The notes beneath the pieces were generated by a model. It worked only from the letters and a program-made list of their open reading frames with translations, did no database searches and was not told the origin of the DNA. 21,099 bases of DNA from Acidaminococcus sp050873445. Its GTDB lineage: Bacteria; Bacillota; Negativicutes; Acidaminococcales; Acidaminococcaceae. Positions within the stretch are counted from its first letter, which is position 1, and each line of letters opens with the position of its first letter. Shown piece by piece: positions 1-6,409 of the stretch. A program made the position numbers and the translations under genes. The stretch is taken from contig NZ_JBNMIU010000041.1 of NCBI RefSeq assembly GCF_050873445.1, positions 1 to 21,099 on the forward strand, written 5' to 3'.

Positions 1-1
1 C

Positions 2-223
2 TTAAAATTGTCGAATGCCCATTTGAATAAATTGGGCAAGGACAAGAAAGCCTGGGCAATCACCATGCAAAAGAAAATCGGCGACCTGCTGGGAAAGATT
101 TCCATGCCTGATCAGGGCAGCCCCATTCCCGGGCGGCTGACTTTGGATGAGCAGGGTATGTTTATTTTGGGCTATTATCAGGAGACCCAGGACCGTTTCA
201 CCAAAAAGGAGGATAAAGAATAA
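2..223 (+). CDS. cas8c: Type I-C Cascade large subunit Cas8c (Csd1), 3' end only
   Basis: This is the last 73 or so codons of a gene that begins before the window. The C-terminal segment has a leucine/lysine-rich helix (NAHLNKLGKDK), a second helix around KKIGDLLGKI and the closing pattern LTLDEQGMFILGYYQETQDRFTKK. That matches the conserved end of Csd1/Cas8c proteins (typically L-x-EQGLFALGYYHQRQ-x-FF). Cas8c recognises the PAM and holds the 5' handle of the crRNA in the type I-C Cascade. Its TAA stop shares one base with the ATG of cas7c (TAATG), so the two are probably translationally coupled. The identification rests on this short tail plus the unmistakable cas genes that follow; cas3 and cas5c would be expected upstream, outside the window. 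Confidence 0.88.
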   Translation, partial: LKLSNAHLNKLGKDKKAWAITMQKKIGDLLGKISMPDQGSPIPGRLTLDEQGMFILGYYQETQDRFTKKEDKE

Positions 224-1116
224 TGGATAAGGAAACTGCAATTCGCAATCGGTATGATTTTGTGGTGCTGTTTGACGTGGAAAACGGGAACCCCAATGGG
301 GATCCGGATGCCGGGAATATGCCCCGGGTCGATCCTGAAACGGGTCTGGGACTGGTGACAGATGTTTGCTTGAAACGGAAGATCAGAAATTATGTGGAAG
401 TTGCCAAAGAAAATCAGGAAGGCTACAAAATCTATGTCAGCGAAAATGTCCCCCTGGAAGAAAACGACAAACAGGCGCTGAAATACCTGGGCATTGAAGA
501 TGTGAAGAGTGTAAAAAAGAAAGATTCGGATGCTGATGAAAAGATCCGTGACTTTATGTGCCAGAATTTCTATGATGTCCGTACTTTCGGTGCAGTCATG
601 ACGACTTTTGTCAAAGGAGCACTGAGCTGCGGTCAGGTCCGTGGACCAGTACAACTGGGTTTTGCGCACAGCATTGATCCCATCATGCCTCAGGAAATCA
701 CCATCACCCGGGTGGCCATTACTACTGCTAAAAGAAAAGATGAAGGCAGGAATACGGAAATGGGCCGGAAATATATCGTTCCCTATGGCCTGTATCAGGC
801 GGAAGGGTACGTTTCTGCCAACCTGGCACGCAAATCCACCGGATTTTCGGAAGAAGACCTGCAGCTGTTGTGGAAAGCCATCATCAACATGTTCGAAAAT
901 GATCATTCCGCCGCCAGAGGGAATATGGCGGTTCGTGAACTGATTGTATTCAAACATGATTCTGAGCTTGGCAATGCTCCTGCTTACAAGCTGTTTGAAA
1001 GAGTCAAAGTAACGAAGAAAGATCCGCGGAAAGCGCCTCGGTCCTATGCTGATTATGAGGTTACGGTGGATACGCAAGACCTGCCTGAGGGTGTAACCTG
1101 CGAACGGATGGTATGA
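223..1116 (+). CDS. cas7c: Type I-C Cascade backbone protein Cas7c (Csd2)
   Basis: A 297-residue protein of the usual Cas7c/Csd2 length. The N-terminus reads RYDFVVLFDVENGNPNGDPDAGNMPR, the family signature in which a ferredoxin-like (RRM) strand is followed by the glycine/asparagine/aspartate-rich NGNPNGDPD loop. Further on are the RTFGAVM segment (near residue 122) and a RGPVQLGFAHSIDPI motif (near 139-153), also typical of Csd2. Several copies polymerise along the crRNA to form the Cascade filament that binds target DNA. The ATG overlaps the cas8c stop by one base, and the TGA stop overlaps the ATG of cas4 (ATGA), so expression is as one polycistronic unit. Nothing looks truncated or frameshifted. 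Confidence 0.96.
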   Translation: MDKETAIRNRYDFVVLFDVENGNPNGDPDAGNMPRVDPETGLGLVTDVCLKRKIRNYVEVAKENQEGYKIYVSENVPLEENDKQALKYLGIEDVKSVKKKDSDADEKIRDFMCQNFYDVRTFGAVMTTFVKGALSCGQVRGPVQLGFAHSIDPIMPQEITITRVAITTAKRKDEGRNTEMGRKYIVPYGLYQAEGYVSANLARKSTGFSEEDLQLLWKAIINMFENDHSAARGNMAVRELIVFKHDSELGNAPAYKLFERVKVTKKDPRKAPRSYADYEVTVDTQDLPEGVTCERMV

Positions 1117-1787
1117 GTTACGCAGAATCTGACTATCTGATGATATCCGGGATTCAGCATTTTATCTTCTGCAGGCGCCAATGGGCGTTGATCCATATCG
1201 AACAGCAGTGGGCTGAAAATGGACTGACGGCAGAAGGACAATTGCTGCATCGACGGGCACATGACAGTCAGCTTACAGAAAAAAGAGCTGGAATCCTGAC
1301 GGTACGGGGACTGCGCATCAGTTCCTGTACCTTAGGCGTTTCCGGTTTTTGTGATGTGGTGGAATGCACTCAATTGGAGAAGGGGATGGAAGGGGCCCGT
1401 TTGGCTGGCCATCGAGGGAACTGGCAGATCCTTCCCATTGAATACAAACGAGGTAAGGATAAAGCTGACGAAAGCGATATCCTGCAGCTTACCTGTGAGG
1501 TCATGTGCCTGGAAGAAATGCTGGGTTGTACGATTTCCAAAGGATGTTTGTATTACCATGCCCTGCGGCATCGACGGGAAATTGAAATCACGGAGGAGCT
1601 GCGACAGGAAGTCCGCACGGTTTTTGAAGAAATGCATCAGTACTATCAGAAACGATACATTCCCAAAGTAAAGCTAGGCAAAGGGTGCAGTCGCTGCTCT
1701 CTTCAGGATATCTGCCTGCCGAAATTACAAAAGAAAACGGCCGTTTCCGACTATTATGCAGATTTTCTGCAGGAGGGGACATCATGA
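1113..1787 (+). CDS. cas4: CRISPR-associated exonuclease Cas4 (type I-C)
   Basis: A 224-residue RecB-like nuclease with the four-cysteine iron-sulfur arrangement of Cas4: Cys20 in HFIFCRRQWAL near the N-terminus, and three cysteines near the C-terminus in CSRCSLQDICLP. The IEYKRGK segment carries the lysine of the nuclease core, preceded by an acidic strand around the GFCDVVE residues. In type I-C systems Cas4 joins Cas1-Cas2 to trim prespacers next to the PAM and set their orientation before integration. It starts in an ATGA overlap with cas7c and ends in an ATGA overlap with cas1, which places it firmly in the adaptation part of the operon. The length is normal for the family and the key residues are present. 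Confidence 0.95.
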   Translation: MSYAESDYLMISGIQHFIFCRRQWALIHIEQQWAENGLTAEGQLLHRRAHDSQLTEKRAGILTVRGLRISSCTLGVSGFCDVVECTQLEKGMEGARLAGHRGNWQILPIEYKRGKDKADESDILQLTCEVMCLEEMLGCTISKGCLYYHALRHRREIEITEELRQEVRTVFEEMHQYYQKRYIPKVKLGKGCSRCSLQDICLPKLQKKTAVSDYYADFLQEGTS

Positions 1788-2815
1788 GACGGTTACTGAA
1801 TACCCTTTTTATCCTGTCAGAGGATTTGTACCTGTCGTTGGAAAACGAAAATCTGGTTGCCTGGCGAGAAAAGGATGTTGTGCAGCGGATTCCTTTGCTG
1901 AATGTGGAAAACATATTCTATTTCGGCTATAAAGGGGCTTCTCCTGCCCTTTTGGGTGCCTGTGCCAAGCGGCAAATCAGCTTTTGTTTTCTGACTCCCT
2001 ATGGAAAGTTCCTGGCCAGGGTGTGCGGCGCGAGCCATGGGAATGTACTGTTACGCAAGGCACAATATCGGATGGCCGATCAGGAAGCTGACAGTCTCCA
2101 ATTGGCCAGATGGTTCCTGACGGGAAAGATCTGGAATTCCAGGCTCCTGTTGATGCGGTTTTTACGGGATCATCCTCTCTCTGTGGATAAGGAACAGTTT
2201 ACGGATGCCATTGTGTTTTTAAGGCAAGCGCTCCATGACTTGCAGAAAGCCAATAATGGCAATGAAATCAGAGGGGTAGAGGGAAATGCAGCCCATCTGT
2301 ATTTTTCTCTGTTCGATCAACTGATTTTGCGGGAAAAGAAAACGTTTTATCTCCACCGTCGGAACAAACGGCCGCCTTTGGATGCTATGAATGCACTGCT
2401 TTCATTTTTATATACACTCCTGGCGTCCGATTGTGCCAATGCGTTAGAAACAGTGGGGCTGGATTCCTATGTAGGGTTTCTGCATCGGGACAGGCCTGGG
2501 CGTGAATCGCTGGCCCTTGATTTGATGGAAGAGTTCCGGGCATTGATTGCTGACCGCTTCGCGCTATTCCTGGTCAACAACCAAAGTGTGACCGGAAAAC
2601 ACTTCAAAAAGACAGAAACAGGAGCTGTGCTCCTGAATGATACCGGGAGGAAAATCGTACTGACAAAATGGCAGGAACGGAAACAGGAACTTGTTGAGCA
2701 CCCATTTTTAAAGGAAAAGGTGCCTTGGGGGCTCGTCCCTTATGTACAGGCACTGCTTCTGGCCAAATGGATCCGTGGAGATCTGGACGGATATCCTGCC
2801 TTTATGGGGAAGTGA
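1784..2815 (+). CDS. cas1: CRISPR adaptation integrase Cas1 (type I-C)
   Basis: A 343-residue Cas1, the standard type I-C length, starting MRRLLNTLFILSEDLYLSLE. The open frame extends 33 codons further upstream inside cas4, but the ATG at 1784 overlaps the cas4 stop (ATGA), has AGGAGGGG just before it, and gives the canonical N-terminus. The alpha-helical domain carries the metal-binding residues: Glu166 in GVEGNAA, His234 in GFLHRDRPG and the Asp246/Glu249 region in LALDLMEEFR. Cas1 forms the integrase complex with Cas2 and inserts new spacers at the leader end of the array 420 bases downstream. No disruption is visible, so the adaptation module appears intact even though the far end of the array is damaged. 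Confidence 0.96.
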   Translation: MRRLLNTLFILSEDLYLSLENENLVAWREKDVVQRIPLLNVENIFYFGYKGASPALLGACAKRQISFCFLTPYGKFLARVCGASHGNVLLRKAQYRMADQEADSLQLARWFLTGKIWNSRLLLMRFLRDHPLSVDKEQFTDAIVFLRQALHDLQKANNGNEIRGVEGNAAHLYFSLFDQLILREKKTFYLHRRNKRPPLDAMNALLSFLYTLLASDCANALETVGLDSYVGFLHRDRPGRESLALDLMEEFRALIADRFALFLVNNQSVTGKHFKKTETGAVLLNDTGRKIVLTKWQERKQELVEHPFLKEKVPWGLVPYVQALLLAKWIRGDLDGYPAFMGK

Positions 2816-2820
2816 TTCTG

Positions 2821-3111
2821 ATGCTGGTCCTGGTAACCTATGATGTGAATACAGAAACAGCTGACGGAAGGAGCCGCCTGCGAAAAGTCGCCAAATGCTG
2901 CGTGGCTCACGGACAGCGTGTCCAAAATTCTGTTTTTGAATGTTCGGTGGACGAATCTCAGTTTGTAGCACTGCGTGGTGAGTTGGAATCTATGATTGAC
3001 TTGAATAAAGACAGCCTGCGGTTCTATAATTTGGGAAACAAGTATCAAAGTAAAATCATCCATGTGGGAGCGAAGAAAACGTATGATCCTGCGGCGCCGA
3101 TGATTTTATAA
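2821..3111 (+). CDS. cas2: CRISPR adaptation protein Cas2 (type I-C)
   Basis: A 96-residue Cas2 beginning MLVLVTYDVNTETADGRSRL, the classic Cas2 first strand with the conserved aspartate in YDV. Later segments RVQNSVFEC and KDSLRFYNLG are the expected beta strands of the ferredoxin-like dimer. The ATG at 2821 lies 5 bases after the cas1 stop with GGGGAAG upstream. An in-frame GTG at 2812 overlapping the cas1 stop (GTGA) is an alternative that would add three residues (GTG-ATT-CTG). Cas2 is the central dimer of the Cas1-Cas2 spacer integrase. It is the last gene of the cas operon, and the leader begins directly after it. Confidence 0.95.
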   Translation: MLVLVTYDVNTETADGRSRLRKVAKCCVAHGQRVQNSVFECSVDESQFVALRGELESMIDLNKDSLRFYNLGNKYQSKIIHVGAKKTYDPAAPMIL

Positions 3112-3234
3112 GCGCGAAGTGGAAGCAAACATTCGAATCGAATGTGGTGAAAAGCCGCTTGAACTGATGCGAAAAAGACGGTTCGCGCAAACAGGGAGAC
3201 TGCACTGGAAAGATTCAGTGCGGCCACTTTGACT
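3112..3234 (+). promoter_or_regulatory. CRISPR leader
   Basis: A 123-base non-coding stretch between the cas2 stop and the first repeat, on the side where type I-C arrays take up new spacers. It contains a perfect 17-base palindrome at 3129-3145 (ACATTCGA-A-TCGAATGT) and a perfect 6-bp hairpin at 3202-3221 (GCACTG, 8-base loop, CAGTGC) just before the first repeat. I see no convincing -35/-10 pair. Its role as leader follows from position and from the known cas2-leader-array layout. Confidence 0.8.
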
Positions 3235-3664
3235 GTCGCACCCCTTGTGGGTGCGTGGATTGAAATAAACGTATATGATCTAGCAATTAAATTGCTTGTG
3301 GGTCGCACCCCTTGTGGGTGCGTGGATTGAAATTTATGAAATCCGCCGGGCCAATGTGCTGAGCAAAGTCGCACCCCTTGTGGGTGCGTGGATTGAAATC
3401 TGCTGGGGCGCAGCGTTGAATTGTGTGACTACCGTCGCACCCCTTGTGGGTGCGTGGATTGAAATACCGAATACGACATTCTGCAGACCGCTGACGAATA
3501 GGTCGCACCCCTTGTGGGTGCGTGGATTGAAATCCACATCTTCGTGTCGGCGCTGTGCCACATCTTCGTCGCACCCCTTGTGGGTGCGTGGATTGAAATA
3601 CGTTGCACATCGCCCGCCGCTGGCCCAGGCCAGTCGCACCCCTTGTGGGTGCGTGGATTGAAAT
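3235..3664 (+). CRISPR. Type I-C CRISPR array, 7 identical 32-nt repeats
   Basis: Perfect 32-nt repeats start at 3235, 3302, 3368, 3434, 3502, 3568 and 3633. Each begins GTCGCACCCCTTGTGGGTGC and ends GTGGATTGAAAT. The GCACCC/GGGTGC arms form the crRNA hairpin and ATTGAAAT is the type I-C 3' end, so the array is transcribed on the plus strand, away from cas2. The six internal spacers are 35, 34, 34, 36, 34 and 33 nt long; a seventh stretch of about 35 nt (3665-3699) lies before a degenerate half-repeat. Spacer 1, the newest by position, is AT-rich, while the others are GC-rich. I see no spacer matching the rest of the window. The protein-like open frames here (repeating VAPLVGAWIEI) are artefacts of the repeats. 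Confidence 0.98.
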
Positions 3665-3699
3665 CAAGGCAGGTGCTTGATCTCCTGTGGGAATTTTTA

Positions 3700-3721
3700 T
3701 CGCACCTCCTTACGGGGTGCG
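3700..3721 (+). repeat. Degenerate terminal CRISPR half-repeat
   Basis: The sequence TCGCACCTCCTTACGGGGTG followed by CG resembles the first 22 bases of the repeat. The hairpin is kept (GCACC/GGTGC plus CC/GG, TTAC loop) but the loop and inner stem differ. It lies 35 bases after the last perfect repeat, exactly where the next one should be. The 3' handle is missing, because from about 3713 the sequence reads as an IS3-family transposase. It is probably the last visible repeat of an array truncated by rearrangement. Confidence 0.75.
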
Positions 3722-3916
3722 CATTATCGTTGGCCAGGGTGGATTGAACGAATGGAAAATTCAGGGCTGATCCGTTCTATGTCCAAGAAGGGGTGCTCTC
3801 CAGATAACTCAGCCTTACAAGAGTTCATGGATATATTGGATCAATATATTTATTGGTATGTTGAAGAAAGAATGAAAGTTTCCCCTGGTGGTATGAGTCC
3901 AATACAATATAGAAAG
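3713..3916 (+). pseudogene. IS3-family (IS150-group) transposase remnant with internal deletion
   Basis: One reading frame encodes RGAHYRWPGWIERM, then LIRSMSKKGCSPDNSA, then LQEFMDILDQYIYWY and MKVSPGGMSPIQYRK. These are the last parts of the DDE domain of IS3-family OrfB proteins, normally running HYRWPGW...SMSKKGCSPDN-ACEGFFGRLKNE...YI-WYN-RI...GGMSP-QYR. About 20 residues between SPDNSA and LQEF are missing, including the FFGRLKNE segment with the catalytic glutamate. The 5' two thirds of the gene and OrfA are absent and there is no stop at the expected place. The fragment therefore cannot be active. It abuts the CRISPR half-repeat and probably marks an old insertion followed by deletion. 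Recognition of the family is from the motifs; I could not align it to a named IS. Confidence 0.85.
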
Positions 3917-4027
3917 ATGCAGGATATTGCGGTGCAGGTCCAAAAAATATCCGCACTTCCTATGGGTCAAATTGAACCCGGCCTTGACACTCTCTCCAAT
4001 TCTGTCCCCAATTTTACTCTTTTCATT

Positions 4028-4036
4028 TGCTATACT
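4028..4036 (+). promoter_or_regulatory. Candidate extended -10 promoter
   Basis: TGCTATACT is an extended -10 element (TGN plus TATACT) 64 bases before the start of the exported protein at 4101. No good -35 lies at the right distance (TTTTAC at 4012 is too close; TTGACA at 3984 is too far), which is tolerable for extended -10 promoters. The rest of 3917-4100 shows no gene. It probably holds decayed IS flank. Confidence 0.4.
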
Positions 4037-4100
4037 GGATTTGTAGAAGAAATCAGAGTGAAGGAAGCAAAGTTCAATTCATTGATGGGAGTGGATGGGA

Positions 4101-4547
4101 ATGAAGAAAATCAAACGGATATGTCTTATCGTATGCTTGCTGCTGGCATTCTTCTGTTCGGTGGGCGAAGCCTTCCAGCCATCGAAAAGGTGGATTTGGC
4201 TGGGATCTAATGACACTGTCGGTTCCTGGTTCGATCCAAAATCTGTAAGAGAAGTCCGTATGCCTGGGGATTACAGGGTATTTATGTGGGTGCTCTTTTA
4301 CCAGAACTCACCTAGCGAATCGGTTACAAAGGTACTTTTCAATGTGGATTTGAAAGCACGGACCCTTGGGATAACCGATAGCATCAGTTTTGATATGGAA
4401 GGCAACAGCCTGGGGTCGGCCCATTACCCAGCTTCGATGAGACGGATGACCATATCTCCAGAATCACGGGGTGAAACACTTTATATGATTGCCAAAGTGT
4501 ATCATGAGAAACGGGTAGCCAGGCGTTCTATACCGGAACGGGTATAG
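4101..4547 (+). CDS. Small exported protein of unknown function
   Basis: A 148-residue protein with a clear N-terminal signal peptide: MKKIKR, a hydrophobic stretch LIVCLLLAFFCSV and a likely cleavage after GEA. The mature part begins RWIWLGSNDTVGSWFDPKSV and is rich in short beta-strand-like stretches. The W-I-W-x-x-S-x-D-x-VG-x-x-x-D pattern resembles small periplasmic proteins commonly annotated as hypothetical in Negativicutes. That is an impression rather than a firm family call. The start at 4101 is preferred over ATG 4095 because GGGAG (4087-4091) is 9 bases before 4101 but only 3 before 4095. It sits alone between the IS remnant and the uxaA-like genes, and no function can be assigned. 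Confidence 0.72.
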   Translation: MKKIKRICLIVCLLLAFFCSVGEAFQPSKRWIWLGSNDTVGSWFDPKSVREVRMPGDYRVFMWVLFYQNSPSESVTKVLFNVDLKARTLGITDSISFDMEGNSLGSAHYPASMRRMTISPESRGETLYMIAKVYHEKRVARRSIPERV

Positions 4548-4806
4548 GAGGGGGAGAGTGGTCTTTTAGATCAATTATAGTCCGGCTTTAACAGACACCT
4601 TCGCCTGTTTCTGCAACCAGTGAAAAAATCCTCTCACATCCGCACGTTTGGAGAGCATATCGGTAACGCTGTATCATGACGGGCTGGAGATTCCCTACTG
4701 TTTTCCTATTGTTTCTTGCTGTATAATGGAATCATTCGGGCATCATTTCCCGGTTGCTGTCCTGGCAACTGGCTGGAGGATGCTGCGCAAAGGAGCTGGG
4801 TTGTCG
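4548..4806. other. Intergenic region with a candidate promoter
   Basis: This region holds no convincing gene. A TATAAT at 4722-4727 is a good -10 for the uxaA-like pair, though the -35 region (TGTTTT at 4699) is weak. On the minus strand a short open frame from about 4673 down to a stop at 4575 could be the decayed 3' end of an older gene. The plus frame of the downstream SAF protein stays open up to 4648 but lacks a family-like N-terminus there. Confidence 0.4.
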
Positions 4807-5115
4807 ATGGAGGAAAAAGTCATTGGGTTGAAAGTGAACCCCAAAGATAATGTGGCCACTATTTTTGCCAATGGGGTCACGGATGGGACCATGGTAGAAG
4901 TCCATGATCCAAGTGGGCAGGTTGAAACGATCGAAGCCATCGGGGATATTCCGTACGGTCATAAAATCGCCCTGATGGCCATTTCGAAAGGGGATATCAT
5001 CGTAAAATATGGCGAGGAAATCGGGGTGGCCTCCCGGGATATTCAAAAAGGTGAGTATGTCCATGTCCACAACCTGGACAGCATGCGCGGCCGCGGCGAC
5101 CTGGAAAAGAGGTAA
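4807..5115 (+). CDS. UxaA family small subunit (SAF domain)
   Basis: A 102-residue SAF-domain protein. The segment IPYGHKIALMAISKGDIIVKYGEEIGVASRDIQKGEYVHVHNL is the hallmark of the N-terminal domain of altronate/galactarate dehydratases and of the small subunit SuyA of sulfolactate sulfo-lyase (HK-AL-I--G--V-KYGE-IG-A---I--GE-VH-HN). Such subunits pair with a large UxaA/SuyB-type subunit to eliminate water or sulfite from a hydroxy acid, usually with iron. I chose ATG 4807, giving MEEKVIGLKVNPKDNV. AAAGGAG lies at 4789-4795, 11 bases upstream, and an in-frame TTG at 4801 with 5-base spacing is an alternative. The TAA stop directly abuts the ATG of the large subunit. The substrate cannot be told from sequence. 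Confidence 0.85.
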   Translation: MEEKVIGLKVNPKDNVATIFANGVTDGTMVEVHDPSGQVETIEAIGDIPYGHKIALMAISKGDIIVKYGEEIGVASRDIQKGEYVHVHNLDSMRGRGDLEKR

Positions 5116-6282
5116 ATGATGGAATTTTACGGATATAAACGCCCTGACGGTTCTTACGGGGCACGGAATTTTGTAGCGGTGATTCCCAGTGTGACCTGTG
5201 CGAATGATGTGGCCGGTGCCATCTGTCGGCAGGTCCAGGGAACGATTCCCTACCTGCATCACCAGGGCTGCTGTCAGCTGCCTCCAGACCTGGAACGGGT
5301 GACTGATACCCTGATCAGTCTGGGGAAAAGCCCCAATGTGGGTGCTGTCCTGATTGTCAGCCTGGGGTGCGAGGGAACGGATCACGAACGGATGTACCGG
5401 GAACTGTCAGCGACCGGGAAACCAGTGGAAATCATCCATATCCAGGAACTGGGCGGCGTCACCAGGGCCATCCGAAAAGGGACGGATCTGGCACGGAAAC
5501 TGGTTATTGAAATCTCCGGCCAGCAGCGGGTTCCGGCCGATGTTTTCCATATCATCATGTCCATCAAATGCGGAGCTTCGGATACCACCAGTGGAATGGC
5601 TTCCAACTGTGTCATTGGATATGTGGCGGATAAACTGGTGAATCTGGGGGCTACCGTCATTTTCGGGGAGACAACGGAATTTCTGGGTGGTGAACATCTG
5701 CTGGCCCGCAGAGCCGTCAACTCACAGGTAGCGGATAAGATTTACGAAATCGTCAATGCCATGGAAATGCGGGCGAAGAGCGTGGGAGTCGATATGCGGA
5801 CTGGGCAGCCTACTCCCGGGAATATTGCCGGCGGTCTTTCCAGCATCGAGGAAAAAAGCCTGGGAGCCATTGCGAAAAGCGGGACCTGTCCCATCCAGGG
5901 CGTATTGGAGTATCCGGAGCATGTGACCACGCAAAAAGGACTGTGGATCAAGGACACGCCCGGGCGGGAACCGGAGATCCTGACGGGTATGGCAGCTACG
6001 GGGGCTCAGTTCATGTGCTTCTCTACCGGCCGTGGGGCACCGCAGGGTTTTCCCAGCATGCCCGTGATCAAGATCTGCGGCAATCCCAACACCTACGAGC
6101 GCATGCAGGAAGATATGGATATCAATGCGGGTCCCATCCTCAATGGAGAGAAGACCATTGAGGAAGTGGGGGAAGAGGTGTTCCGGAAACTTATCCGGGT
6201 GCTCAACGGCGAAATGACAAAAAACGAAGCCATTCAATATTTCAGTGCCATCGATATCCATTGCCTGGGTCCGGTGATTTGA
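5116..6282 (+). CDS. UxaA family large subunit (altronate dehydratase / SuyB-like lyase)
   Basis: A 388-residue large subunit. It opens FYGYKRPDGSYGARNFVAVIPSVTCAND, then HHQGCCQLPPDLERV, VSLGCEGTD and later SIKCGASDTTSGMASNCVIGYVADKL and IFGETTEFLGGEHLLARRA. These match the C-terminal domain of UxaA, GarD and SuyB, in which conserved cysteines and the GSD-SG motif serve the metal and substrate site. The family dehydrates sugar acids (altronate, galactarate) or removes sulfite from sulfolactate. The protein is split from its SAF partner, as in SuyAB and many anaerobe UxaA-like lyases. ATG at 5116 directly follows the partner's stop; a second ATG at 5119 is an alternative. No sugar-acid isomerase or transporter follows on this strand, so the substrate stays open. 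Confidence 0.85.
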   Translation: MMEFYGYKRPDGSYGARNFVAVIPSVTCANDVAGAICRQVQGTIPYLHHQGCCQLPPDLERVTDTLISLGKSPNVGAVLIVSLGCEGTDHERMYRELSATGKPVEIIHIQELGGVTRAIRKGTDLARKLVIEISGQQRVPADVFHIIMSIKCGASDTTSGMASNCVIGYVADKLVNLGATVIFGETTEFLGGEHLLARRAVNSQVADKIYEIVNAMEMRAKSVGVDMRTGQPTPGNIAGGLSSIEEKSLGAIAKSGTCPIQGVLEYPEHVTTQKGLWIKDTPGREPEILTGMAATGAQFMCFSTGRGAPQGFPSMPVIKICGNPNTYERMQEDMDINAGPILNGEKTIEEVGEEVFRKLIRVLNGEMTKNEAIQYFSAIDIHCLGPVI

Positions 6283-6314
6283 GGCAAAGGGACTGTGACA
6301 GAGTAAAAAATAAG

Positions 6315-6362
6315 AAAAAAGGTCCGGTGACCTCCACCCAATCAGGAGGACCGGACCTTTTT
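6315..6362. terminator. Bidirectional intrinsic terminator
   Basis: The stem GGTCCGGT (6321-6328) pairs with ACCGGACC (6350-6357), and CCTCC (6331-6335) pairs with GGAGG (6345-6349), leaving a 9-base loop. An A6 run precedes the stem and a T5 run follows, so the hairpin can terminate both the uxaA-like pair (plus) and the YfcC gene (minus), which converge here. Confidence 0.9.
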
Positions 6363-6409
6363 GCCGTAAGTTGATTGAAAAGAACGGAGGCAGTTCGGGG
6401 GAAAGTCCC

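Noticed and set aside
2725..2820. N-terminal extension of Cas2 inside cas1.
   Set aside because: Cas2 proteins begin with the first beta strand MLVLVTYDVN; the extra residues are codons of the cas1 3' end read in another frame.
3296..3667. Open frames across the array encoding repeated VAPLVGAWIEI or NPRTHKGCD units, looking like a repetitive protein.
   Set aside because: They are translations of the 32-nt CRISPR repeats in different frames, with no ribosome site and no independent support.
3700..3750. Terminal CRISPR repeat split by an 18-base insertion: half-repeat at 3700-3721, then TGGATTGAA at 3740-3748 matching the repeat's 3' handle.
   Set aside because: TGGATTGAA lies in frame inside conserved IS3 transposase codons (W-I-E of RWPGWIERM), so the match to the repeat handle is best explained as coincidence.
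4648..4806. N-terminal extension of the SAF subunit by about 53 residues.
   Set aside because: The extension covers the probable promoter (TATAAT at 4722), shows no family-like sequence, and the SAF family starts near the ATG at 4807.
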